Assembly (NCBI GenBank): GCA_003221075.1
Contig: QHUF01000239.1
Coordinates: forward strand, 1 to 36,121
Direction: 5' to 3'
DNA from: Gemmatimonadota bacterium
Lineage (GTDB): Bacteria; Gemmatimonadota; Gemmatimonadetes; Gemmatimonadales; GWC2-71-9
DNA length: 36,121 bases
The position numbers were made by a program, and so were the translations under genes. The notes below the pieces were generated by a model. That model ran no database searches and was not told the origin of the DNA. It was given only the letters and a program-made list of their open reading frames with translations. Of this stretch, positions 22,744 through 29,476 are shown one piece after another. Each line of letters starts with the position of its first letter. Position 1 is the stretch's first letter.

Positions 22744-24521
22744 CGCGGCCCGAACCCAAATCGCAGCCGATGCCGATGGATCGGGCGATTCTGTGGAACC
22801 CGCCGGCCGCACCGGGCGCCACGAGTCCCGGCGGAAAATCCACCAGCCGCTCGCCGTATCCGATTTTCTTCCAGCAGGAAGCGGTGATCGCGCTGCAGGA
22901 GCATCTCAAGAGCTCGCCGACCCAGGCGATCTTCGGCTTCCTCATCGGCGACGTCTACCGGGATCCCGAAAACGGCGCGCTGTACACCATCATCGACAAG
23001 ACGCTGAAGCTCAGCCAGCCAATTTATGGCGACAAAACCGAAGTCGTCGTATCGCGGCTGTGGGACCGCATGCAGGAACAGCTCAAGAAGGCGGCCGGCA
23101 CGCTGCTCGGCTGGTACCACAGCCATCCAGGACAGGGCGGATTCCTCACCGCGCACGACGTCGAGACGCACGACAAGTTCTTCACGGACCCGTGGCAGGT
23201 CGCCATTCTCGTAGCGGCCGAAGCCGGGGGCGTCACCGGACGATTCTTTCGCGCGACCCAAGGCAATACTGACTGGCATAAGACGCCGCTGGCGTTCTAC
23301 GAGCTATTGCAACCCGATTCCATCAAGCCGGATGGAAAAAAGCGCTCCTTCATCACGTGGAGGAACTACAAACCGTACGGGCCAACGCTGACTGGACCGA
23401 AACCGAAACCGCCCGAGCCCCCCCCGGCACCGCCGCCGCCGAAATCCGAGGAGCCCGAAGAGGCCGAGGAACCCCAGGAAGACGAAGCCGAGGCCGCCCC
23501 GAAGCCCGGCAAGACGAAGGAGCGGCCCGCAGCCGGTGACCGCGGATTCCGGATCATGCGGTCGAGCGCGGATGACATCCCTGTCATCAAGTCGAGCGCG
23601 GACGACGAGCCCGCGCCCCCGCCGGTGCCGACGCCGCCGCCGCCGGCACTACGAAAAGCGCCGGTTTTCGTTCCCACCGAGCCACCAGCGCCTCCGCCCA
23701 AGCCGCCGCCACCTCCACCTCCACCTCCACCTCCACCGCCACGTCCAGCACCGCCGGCGCGGTCGTCCGACGAAATTCCGTGGCAGGTCACGCCGGCCGA
23801 GGTCGGCGTCTCCGAGCCGTTGCCGCCGCTGCCGGCGTCGCCGCGCCGCACCTCGGCGCCCAAGTTCCGGTTGCTCGATGAGGACGAGGAGAGGGCGGCG
23901 ACGGCCGCGCCACCGGCCCCCGCGCCCGCCCCCAAGCCACGCCGCCGGAGACGGCGCGGGCCGTGGCTCAAGCGCTTCGCGATTCTCCTCTTGTTGGCGG
24001 GAGGAGGAGCGGGTGGCTATTGGTTCTTCGCGATCCGCAATCCGACTCTCCTTCCGGGATTGTTCGATCGCGCGAAGCAGTGGGTATCACGCGTCACCAA
24101 GCGGCCGCCCGCGCCTCCTCCGGCGTCGCGTCGGCCGGCGGGTTCGCCACGGGCGGCACCACCGCCTGCGGCGGCTATCGTGCCGCCCGCGCCCGCGCCG
24201 GTGCCGGTACCGGTGCCCGTGCCGCAGCCGGTTGCGCCGCCGTCACCATTTGCGCGCTTCGATCGCTTGAGTGACTCGCTGTCGCGCGCCGTGCGCAACT
24301 TCCAGGATCGCGCCGGGCTGTTTGCGAACGGTCGCATGGACTGTGGCGGTCTCGCCAGCGGTCTCGTATCGATCGAGAATCTGTGGATCAGCTATAACAC
24401 CGAGCGGCGCGCTCGGATGGCGGCCTTCGATCAACGTCGGGCGAGCCAGGATCAAGCGATGTACACTGCCGTGGACGAGGTCGAGAGCCGCTTCGAGCGG
24501 TCGGGATGCCCCAGGCCCTGA
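22740..24521 (+). CDS. Membrane-anchored JAMM/MPN-fold protein with polyproline linker
   Basis: This 593-residue protein begins with an MPN/JAB fold (about 40-190). It retains H127-x-H129, a Thr at the usual Ser position (T137) and D140 in GWYHSHPGQGGFLTAHD, so zinc binding is likely. The upstream glutamate expected three residues before the glycine in the IFGFLIG segment is Ala63, with Gln62 beside it, so isopeptidase activity is doubtful. A long Pro/Glu/Ala linker (220-400) contains a run of about 12 prolines and two SSADD repeats. A membrane helix (about 411-432) follows an RRRRRR cluster, and an Ala/Pro-rich region leads to a helical C-terminal domain (490-593). The MPN domain should be cytoplasmic and the C-terminus periplasmic. 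The GTG start overlaps ltaE; the 3' end overlaps the next gene by 16 bp. No ubiquitin-like or E1/E2 gene is nearby. Confidence 0.85.
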   Translation: MTRPEPKSQPMPMDRAILWNPPAAPGATSPGGKSTSRSPYPIFFQQEAVIALQEHLKSSPTQAIFGFLIGDVYRDPENGALYTIIDKTLKLSQPIYGDKTEVVVSRLWDRMQEQLKKAAGTLLGWYHSHPGQGGFLTAHDVETHDKFFTDPWQVAILVAAEAGGVTGRFFRATQGNTDWHKTPLAFYELLQPDSIKPDGKKRSFITWRNYKPYGPTLTGPKPKPPEPPPAPPPPKSEEPEEAEEPQEDEAEAAPKPGKTKERPAAGDRGFRIMRSSADDIPVIKSSADDEPAPPPVPTPPPPALRKAPVFVPTEPPAPPPKPPPPPPPPPPPPPRPAPPARSSDEIPWQVTPAEVGVSEPLPPLPASPRRTSAPKFRLLDEDEERAATAAPPAPAPAPKPRRRRRRGPWLKRFAILLLLAGGGAGGYWFFAIRNPTLLPGLFDRAKQWVSRVTKRPPAPPPASRRPAGSPRAAPPPAAAIVPPAPAPVPVPVPVPQPVAPPSPFARFDRLSDSLSRAVRNFQDRAGLFANGRMDCGGLASGLVSIENLWISYNTERRARMAAFDQRRASQDQAMYTAVDEVESRFERSGCPRP

Positions 24522-25501
24522 CGGTGTTGGTCGCCACGCTCCTCGCGCTGCAGGGCCAGAGCGGGGTGGGCGGCGTGGGTGGGGGAACGACGTCGTTGCG
24601 CAAGAGCGATCTCGTGCGACTGCTTTCCGGAGCCACGATGACTCCGGTGGAGTTGGCGCAGCTGGTGCGGCGCAACTGTCTGACGTTCCACCCCACCGAC
24701 CGCGATCGCAATGACTTTCGCCTGCTCGGCGCCGATCCATCGCTGCTCGTTGCGATGGACGAGTGTGCGCGGCGCGGAGCACCGCGTCGCGCGACATCCC
24801 GACCGCCCTCACCACCACCCCCGCCCGCTCCACCTCCGGCGCCTGCTCCGGTTTTTCAGGTGCAACGTATCATCGTCCACGTGTCGGCCGAGCGCAGCAG
24901 CTTCGTTTCCGGTGGTGGGCAGCGGGGCAGTGTGGGCACGCAACTGCCACGCGCGCTCGTATTCGAAGCCCGCGATTCCGCCGGAACGCCGCTCTCGGGT
25001 GAGGCGGTGACGTTCACCGGGATCAATGCGAGCATCCACCCGGTGGTGATTGCCACGGACGCCGCCGGACAAGCACGCGTGGGCGTCACGTTGGGCGAAC
25101 GTGTGGGGTCGGCGACGGTCATCGCCGCGATCGGCATCGTCGAGAAGCAGGTAGCGTTCAATGTGGCCGCGGGACCAGCGGCCCAGCTGATTGTGATGTG
25201 TCGTACCGCAAGCCTGACGGGACACGTCGTCATTCGCCCCGACAGCGTCGTGGCGTTACGCGTGTCCGCCCAGGACGGCTTTGCCAATCCCACGCCGTTG
25301 CTGGGACTCCGCGCCGGCGTGGCCGACGCGCGCATCGTGCGGGTGTTGGCTGTCGCGCCGGACAGCGCGGTGGGAACGCTCACGCTGAAGCCGGATCAGC
25401 CCGGCACGACGAGCCTCGCCGTCATCGCCAACGGCATGCGCCAATACCTGACGGTTACGGTCCCGCCTCGCGCTGCGCCTGGAAAGGTCGACTGTCCGTA
25501 A
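24506..25501 (+). CDS. Secreted protein with bacterial Ig-like (Big_1-type) domains
   Basis: This 331-residue protein has a weak N-terminal signal sequence (MPQALTVLVATLLALQ). A helical N-terminal module (about 30-92, SDLVRLLSGATMTPVELAQL, then C58 and C87) may be a small Cys-paired domain. After a proline-rich hinge come two Ig-like beta-sandwich domains. The first (about 125-225) shows ARDSAGTPLSGEAVTF and TDAAGQARVGVTLG, classic Big_1/invasin-type features. The second (about 228-320) shows RVSAQDGFANPTP and ends with a YLTVTVPP strand. It overlaps the JAMM-protein gene by 16 bp, so the two may act together at the envelope (inference). Ligand unknown. Confidence 0.78.
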   Translation: MPQALTVLVATLLALQGQSGVGGVGGGTTSLRKSDLVRLLSGATMTPVELAQLVRRNCLTFHPTDRDRNDFRLLGADPSLLVAMDECARRGAPRRATSRPPSPPPPPAPPPAPAPVFQVQRIIVHVSAERSSFVSGGGQRGSVGTQLPRALVFEARDSAGTPLSGEAVTFTGINASIHPVVIATDAAGQARVGVTLGERVGSATVIAAIGIVEKQVAFNVAAGPAAQLIVMCRTASLTGHVVIRPDSVVALRVSAQDGFANPTPLLGLRAGVADARIVRVLAVAPDSAVGTLTLKPDQPGTTSLAVIANGMRQYLTVTVPPRAAPGKVDCP

Positions 25502-25521
25502 GCCCGATTGCGGATTTCGGA

Positions 25522-25551
25522 TTGCGGATTGCGGATTGGTCTGGGTAAGTT
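25522..25551 (+). promoter_or_regulatory. Promoter of the SRP RNA gene
   Basis: TTGCGG (25522-25527, inside the heptamer array), an 18-bp spacer and TAAGTT (25546-25551) predict a transcription start at about 25558, exactly where the terminal stem of the SRP RNA begins. Confidence 0.6.
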
Positions 25552-25557
25552 TCCCTC

Positions 25558-25654
25558 GCCCCAGGTCCGCAGGCTTTCCGCTCGTGAACCGCGTCAGGCC
25601 CCCGCAGGGAGCAGCGCTAAACGATGTCGGGATTCGTTGCGGGGTGCCTGGGGC
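25558..25654 (+). ncRNA. ffs: Bacterial small signal recognition particle RNA (4.5S type)
   Basis: This RNA of about 97 nt binds Ffh and FtsY to target ribosomes making membrane proteins. The terminal stem GCCCCAGG (25558-25565) pairs perfectly with CCTGGGGC (25647-25654). The conserved domain IV lies at 25587-25620: GTCAGG (25593-25598) on the 5' side and AGCAGC (25610-25615) on the 3' side form the Ffh-binding internal loops. The apical stem CCC/GGG closes an apparent 5-nt loop CCGCA instead of the usual GGAA-type tetraloop. The position directly upstream of dnaX is a common bacterial arrangement. No T-rich terminator follows. Confidence 0.85.
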
Positions 25655-25699
25655 ATTCTACTCCCCACAAATCCGCAATCCGCAATCCGCAATTCTCGC

Positions 25700-25705
25700 T
25701 AGATT
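25700..25705 (+). promoter_or_regulatory. -10 element of dnaX
   Basis: TAGATT ends 6 nt before the dnaX ATG, immediately after the right heptamer arm. It predicts a leaderless mRNA beginning at the A of the ATG. No clear -35 was seen. Confidence 0.4.
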
Positions 25706-25711
25706 TCCTCC

Positions 25712-27307
25712 ATGATCGCTTTGGCTCGCAAGTACCGTCCCAAGCAATTCGCGGATCTCATCGTCCAGGACCATGTGGCCGCTGCCCTGCGCGGTGCAGT
25801 CGCCCAGGGGCGGGTCGCGCACGGCTACCTGTTCGCCGGACCGCGGGGCGTCGGCAAGACGACCGCGGCCCGGATCCTTGCCATGGCCCTGAATTGCGAG
25901 CGGCGCACCGCCGCCACAGGCGGCGAGCCCTGCGGCGAGTGCGACGCCTGCCGGCGGATCTGGACGGGTGCCGCGAATCTGGACGTCGTCGAGCTCGATG
26001 CCGCGTCGAACCGCGGCGTGGACGACGCCCGCGATCTCCGCGAGCGCGCGATGTATGCCGCGAGCACCGAGGCGGGATCGAAGGTCTATATCGTCGACGA
26101 AGCGCACATGCTGACGCGCGAGGCATGGAACGCACTGCTGAAGATTCTCGAGGAGCCGCCGCCCCGCGTCGTGTTCGTGTTCGCGACGACGGAGCCGCAG
26201 AAGATCGCCAACACCGCCGCGCCGATTCTGTCGCGGCTCCAACGCTTCGATTTCCGCCGGATCGGACCGCATGCGATCGTGTCGCGGCTCAAGCAGGTCG
26301 CGGCGGCCGAGCAGCTCAAGGTCGAGGACGATGCGCTGCACCTCATCGCCCGGAGTGCGAACGGCGGCATGCGCGACGCCCTCTCGCTGCTCGATCAGGT
26401 CCTCTCGTTTGGCGAGGGTCCGGTCACCGCGGCGCGCGTGCGGGAAGTGCTGGGGCTGATCCCCGACGAGCTCTACGCCGAGATGCTCCGGGCCATCGCG
26501 GAACGCGACCCCGCCGCCGTCTTCCCGCTCGTCGAGCGACTGCTCGAGGCCGGTGCGGACCTCAGCGAGTTCGTGAACGGCGCTGGTGAGACACTGCGCG
26601 CCCTCCTCCTCGCCGGCGTCGGCGGCCAACCCGAGGGGCTGACTGAAGGACTCATGGCGGTGGTGCGCGAGTATGCTCCACAGCTCCCGCCCGCCGACAT
26701 CGTTCGTCTCCTGACGATCCTGAGCGACTCCGAGGAGCGGCTGAGCCGCAGCGCCAACCAGCGGCTGCTCGTGGAGGTCTTGCTGCTGAGGTGGGCGATG
26801 CTTGATCGGACGGTCGAGCTATCCGAAGTGCTGGATGCGCTCAAGAACGATGGGCCGAGTCAAACGAAACCCGTTGAGCCGAACAGCCCATCTGCCCAAC
26901 CGCCCATCCGCCCATCGAGTTCTCCGGGCAAAAAGTTGGAGCCGACGCTCGACAACGTCCGTTCGATCTGGGCGCAAGTCGTGCACGATGCGCGCGCGAA
27001 GACCCCCGTGCTCGGCAGTCTCCTCGCGGAAGCCGAAGTCGTCGCCGTCGAGGGCCGCACCATCACGCTGCGACCGGGACACGCCGTGCACGCTGAGGGG
27101 CTCGAGCGGCAACGCGAGACCATCGCTCAGGCGCTGGGGACCTATATCAGCGAAGCCCCACGCGTGACGATCGCGGCAGGGGGTGGGAGAGGCTCGGAGC
27201 GCATTACTCCGGAGGGGGCTAGCGCCGAGCGACTGAAGAGTCTGCGTGCCAAAGATCCGACCCTAAGTGCCGCCGTAGACGCATTAGATTTGGAGCTGCT
27301 CGAATAG
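25712..27307 (+). CDS. dnaX: DNA polymerase III subunit gamma/tau
   Basis: This 531-residue clamp-loader ATPase loads the beta sliding clamp during replication. Visible features are the N-terminal LARKYRPKQFADLIVQ, Walker A GPRGVGKT (43-50), the zinc-binding cysteines C62, C74, C77 and C80 (GEPCGECDAC), the DEAH box (129-132, VDEAHMLTREAWNALLKILEEPP) and the ATTEPQKI sensor segment. Domain III follows to about residue 370. A Pro/Ser linker (about 385-405) is partly encoded by four tandem octamers (26886-26917), and a C-terminal domain follows. A CAAAAAG run at 26929-26935 is a weak potential slippage site, but the -1 frame stays open for about 80 codons, so it would not give a short gamma form. 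The gene heads a dnaX-ebfC-recR block. Confidence 0.96.
   Translation: MIALARKYRPKQFADLIVQDHVAAALRGAVAQGRVAHGYLFAGPRGVGKTTAARILAMALNCERRTAATGGEPCGECDACRRIWTGAANLDVVELDAASNRGVDDARDLRERAMYAASTEAGSKVYIVDEAHMLTREAWNALLKILEEPPPRVVFVFATTEPQKIANTAAPILSRLQRFDFRRIGPHAIVSRLKQVAAAEQLKVEDDALHLIARSANGGMRDALSLLDQVLSFGEGPVTAARVREVLGLIPDELYAEMLRAIAERDPAAVFPLVERLLEAGADLSEFVNGAGETLRALLLAGVGGQPEGLTEGLMAVVREYAPQLPPADIVRLLTILSDSEERLSRSANQRLLVEVLLLRWAMLDRTVELSEVLDALKNDGPSQTKPVEPNSPSAQPPIRPSSSPGKKLEPTLDNVRSIWAQVVHDARAKTPVLGSLLAEAEVVAVEGRTITLRPGHAVHAEGLERQRETIAQALGTYISEAPRVTIAAGGGRGSERITPEGASAERLKSLRAKDPTLSAAVDALDLELLE
26886..26917. repeat. Tandem octamers within dnaX
   Basis: Four copies of an 8-mer (consensus GCCCA(T/A)CN) encode part of the Pro/Ser linker between the ATPase and C-terminal domains. 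Confidence 0.7.
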
Positions 27308-27308
27308 C

Positions 27309-27336
27309 TTGCTAACGGTTCCTCGAGAGGTAACTT
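27309..27336 (+). promoter_or_regulatory. Promoter of ebfC-recR (leaderless type)
   Basis: TTGCTA (27309-27314), a 16-bp spacer and TAACTT (27331-27336) lie wholly within the 36-bp gap after dnaX. The hexamer ends 7 nt before the ebfC ATG, so the transcript would begin at or one base before the start codon. Confidence 0.6.
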
Positions 27337-27343
27337 TCGACGT

Positions 27344-27661
27344 ATGGCGGATTTATCTAGCCTGCTCCAGCTCTCTCAGCAGATGCAGGGGCGGCTTACT
27401 GAGATCCAGACGCAGCTGGCGCAGCAGACGTTGACCGTGTCGTCCGGCGGGGGGATGGTCCAGGCCACCGTCGACGGCCGGGGGCACATTCGCGGCATCA
27501 AGATCGAACCCCAGGCGGTCAGCCAGGGGGATGTGGAGATGCTCGAAGATCTCGTGCTGGCGGCTGTGGCGGAGGCGCAGAAGCGCGCGGCCGAGTTGTA
27601 TCAGGCCGAGGTGCGGAAGCTGGCGTCGGGTCTGCCGTTCCCATTCCAGTTACCGCTGTAG
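27344..27661 (+). CDS. ebfC: YbaB/EbfC nucleoid-associated protein
   Basis: This 105-residue DNA-binding protein is usually encoded between dnaX and recR, as here. An N-terminal coiled helix (LLQLSQQMQGRLTEIQTQLAQ) is followed by beta strands (TVSSGGGMVQATVDGRGHIRGIKIEP) and a C-terminal helix (EMLEDLVLAAVAEAQKRAAELYQAE), the tweezer-like dimer fold of YbaB. The protein binds DNA broadly and may assist chromosome organisation or RecR-linked repair. It has its own promoter and is probably cotranscribed with recR 15 bp downstream. Confidence 0.95.
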   Translation: MADLSSLLQLSQQMQGRLTEIQTQLAQQTLTVSSGGGMVQATVDGRGHIRGIKIEPQAVSQGDVEMLEDLVLAAVAEAQKRAAELYQAEVRKLASGLPFPFQLPL

Positions 27662-27676
27662 GCTGCGGTCCGTTCC

Positions 27677-28279
27677 GTGTCCGCCATCGAGGAGCTCGTG
27701 GCGGAGCTCGCCAAGCTCCCCGGCATCGGGCGTAAGACCGCCCAACGGCTCACGTTCCATTTGCTGAAGCAACCCGCGGAAACCGCGGAGCGGTTGGCCG
27801 ACGCCATCCGGCGGGTCCGTGGGAAAGTCATGGCGTGCGGGGTGTGCGGAAACCTGTCGGACGAGGATCCGTGCCCCATCTGCCGCGACCCGCGGCGCGA
27901 TGCGGCCTTGTTGTGTGTGGTCGAAGAATCGGGCGACGTCAATGCGATCGAGCGCGCCGGCCGCTACCGCGGCCGCTATCATGTCCTCGGCGGCAGGATC
28001 TCGCCCCTGGATGGCGTTGGACCGGACGAGCTGCATCTTGATCGGCTGCTCGCGCGATTGACGAACGGCTCCGAGGTGCGAGAGGTCATCGTCGCCACCA
28101 ACCCCTCGATGGAAGGGGAGGCGACGGCCACGTACCTCCAGCAGATCCTGAAGCCGAGCGGCGTGCGCGTCACGCGAATCGCGCGGGGACTGCCGGTGGG
28201 TGGAGACCTAGAGTACGCCGATGCGGTGACGATCGCTCAGGCGCTGGCGGCACGGCGCGAGATGTCGGAGACCGACTGA
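27677..28279 (+). CDS. recR: Recombination mediator RecR
   Basis: This 200-residue protein works with RecF and RecO to load RecA onto gapped single-stranded DNA. It has the N-terminal helix-hairpin-helix LPGIGRKTAQRLTFHLL (14-30), a four-cysteine zinc finger (C54, C57, C66, C69) and a TOPRIM domain (LLCVVEESGDVNAIE through VIVATNPSMEGEATATYL). It ends with the conserved RIARGLPVGGDLEYADAVTIAQAL Walker-B-like segment. The start is GTG at 27677. The next gene follows after 15 bp with an AGGAGG ribosome-binding site. Confidence 0.96.
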   Translation: MSAIEELVAELAKLPGIGRKTAQRLTFHLLKQPAETAERLADAIRRVRGKVMACGVCGNLSDEDPCPICRDPRRDAALLCVVEESGDVNAIERAGRYRGRYHVLGGRISPLDGVGPDELHLDRLLARLTNGSEVREVIVATNPSMEGEATATYLQQILKPSGVRVTRIARGLPVGGDLEYADAVTIAQALAARREMSETD

Positions 28280-28294
28280 TCCTCCAGGAGGCGC

Positions 28295-28780
28295 ATGGCC
28301 GGGGCCGCAAGCTGGTCTTTTAGCGAGAACGATTTCAAGCAAATCCAGACGCACCTGCAGGCGTTCCTCCGCGATTCGAACGCCCGTTGTGCGCTGCTCG
28401 TTGACCGCAACGGCCAGCTGGTCGCCACCGTCGGCGAAACGCCGCAGTTCGATCCCACCGCGTTCGCGTCACTCACGGCCGCCGATTTCAGTGCCAACGA
28501 TCAACTCGCCAAAATGATCGGCGAAGCGGAGTTCGCGTCGCTCGTGCATCAGGGCGAGCGCGAGTCGATGTATCTCGCGGACGTCGCCAAGCGCGTGATC
28601 CTGGTGGTGCTGTTCGATCAGCGCGCCACCCTGGGACTCGTCAAGCTCAAAGCGAAATCGGTCGTGGGACAGCTCAACAAGGTGTTCGAGGAGATGTTCA
28701 ATCGAGTCGGCACGGGTCAGGCCCAGCAAAAGGGCCTGCTCGAGGGGGCGGAAGACGAAATTGACAAACTCTTCGGGTAA
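28295..28780 (+). CDS. mglB: Roadblock/LC7 protein, MglB-like GTPase-activating partner
   Basis: This 161-residue roadblock/LC7 protein is encoded 12 bp before mglA. MglB proteins act as GTPase-activating partners of MglA and help set cell polarity. The sequence shows the expected alternation: an N-terminal helix (FKQIQTHLQAFLRDS), a strand ARCALLVDRNGQLVATVGE, a helix, then ESMYLADVAKRVILVVLFDQRATLGLVKLKAKSVVGQLNKVFEEMF. The C-terminal tail (GLLEGAEDEIDKLFG) is acidic. Adjacency to a clear MglA supports the assignment. An AGGAGG ribosome-binding site precedes the ATG. Confidence 0.9.
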   Translation: MAGAASWSFSENDFKQIQTHLQAFLRDSNARCALLVDRNGQLVATVGETPQFDPTAFASLTAADFSANDQLAKMIGEAEFASLVHQGERESMYLADVAKRVILVVLFDQRATLGLVKLKAKSVVGQLNKVFEEMFNRVGTGQAQQKGLLEGAEDEIDKLFG

Positions 28781-28792
28781 GGGGACGCGCCC

Positions 28793-29467
28793 ATGTCGAT
28801 GATCAACTACGCGTCCCGCGAGATCAACTGCAAACTCGTGTACTACGGACCGGGCCTGGGGGGCAAGACGACCAACCTGGAGCACGTTTACGGAAAAGTC
28901 TCGCCCAACACGCGCGGGAAGATGATCTCGCTCGCCACCGAGACCGAGCGCACCCTGTTCTTCGACTTTCTCCCGGTCGATCTCGGAACGATTCGCGGTT
29001 TCAAGACGCGGTTCCACCTCTACACCGTCCCCGGCCAGGTGTACTACAACGCCAGCCGGAAGCTCATTCTCAAGGGCGTGGACGGCATCGTCTTTGTCGC
29101 CGATAGCCAAATCGAGCGCATGGAAGCGAACGTCGAGTCGATGCAGAATTTGTACGACAACATGGCGGAGTACGGGTACGATCTGACGAGGATCCCGTTC
29201 GCAATTCAGTACAACAAACGTGACCTTCCCAATGCCGCGCCGATCAAGGATCTCCAGGCGTCGCTGAATCCGGGCTGGCCGATCGAAGATGCAACGCGCC
29301 AGAAACAGATGCCTGATACGGCGCATCCCGGGGAGAACCTCGTCGACAAGATCGGCGGCGAATGGGTCGGTCACGCCCCCTACCACGAGGCGGTGGCCGT
29401 TCGCGGCGACGGTGTGTTCGACACCCTGAAGGCGGTCAGCAAGATGGTACTCAAGACGCTGAGTTAA
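28793..29467 (+). CDS. mglA: MglA small Ras-like GTPase with an internal insertion
   Basis: This 224-residue GTPase controls polarity and, in gliding bacteria, motility. It is highly conserved over most of its length: MSMINYASREINCKLVYYG, P-loop GPGLGGKTTN (19-28), the TRFHLYTVPGQVYYN switch region, FVADSQIERMEAN and the base-recognition motif NKRDLP (141-146). Between ASLNP (about 160) and PYHEAVA (about 197) it contains about 30 extra residues (including WPIEDATRQKQMPDTAHPGE) not found in the classical 195-residue Myxococcus protein, while the C-terminal GDGVFDTLKAVSKMVL is normal. No gliding machinery genes are in the window. Confidence 0.95.
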   Translation: MSMINYASREINCKLVYYGPGLGGKTTNLEHVYGKVSPNTRGKMISLATETERTLFFDFLPVDLGTIRGFKTRFHLYTVPGQVYYNASRKLILKGVDGIVFVADSQIERMEANVESMQNLYDNMAEYGYDLTRIPFAIQYNKRDLPNAAPIKDLQASLNPGWPIEDATRQKQMPDTAHPGENLVDKIGGEWVGHAPYHEAVAVRGDGVFDTLKAVSKMVLKTLS

Positions 29468-29476
29468 GGCCCGCCG

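Larger units (their letters stand above)
25506..25697. repeat. Inverted heptamer arrays flanking the SRP RNA gene
   Basis: The left arm (25506-25538) holds about four and a half copies of GATTGCG. The right arm (25670-25697) holds three perfect copies of AATCCGC and a degenerate fourth. They are reverse complements over more than 18 bp and enclose the SRP RNA gene. The left arm also supplies the likely -35 (TTGCGG) of that gene. Confidence 0.82.

Noticed and set aside
23700..23745. CCACCT hexamer array as a regulatory or mobile repeat.
   Set aside because: It simply encodes the polyproline linker of the JAMM-fold protein.
26929..26935. CAAAAAG in dnaX as a programmed frameshift site producing a gamma subunit.
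   Set aside because: The heptamer is not the strong AAAAAAG form, there is no clear stimulatory hairpin, and the -1 frame stays open for about 80 codons, so no short product would result.
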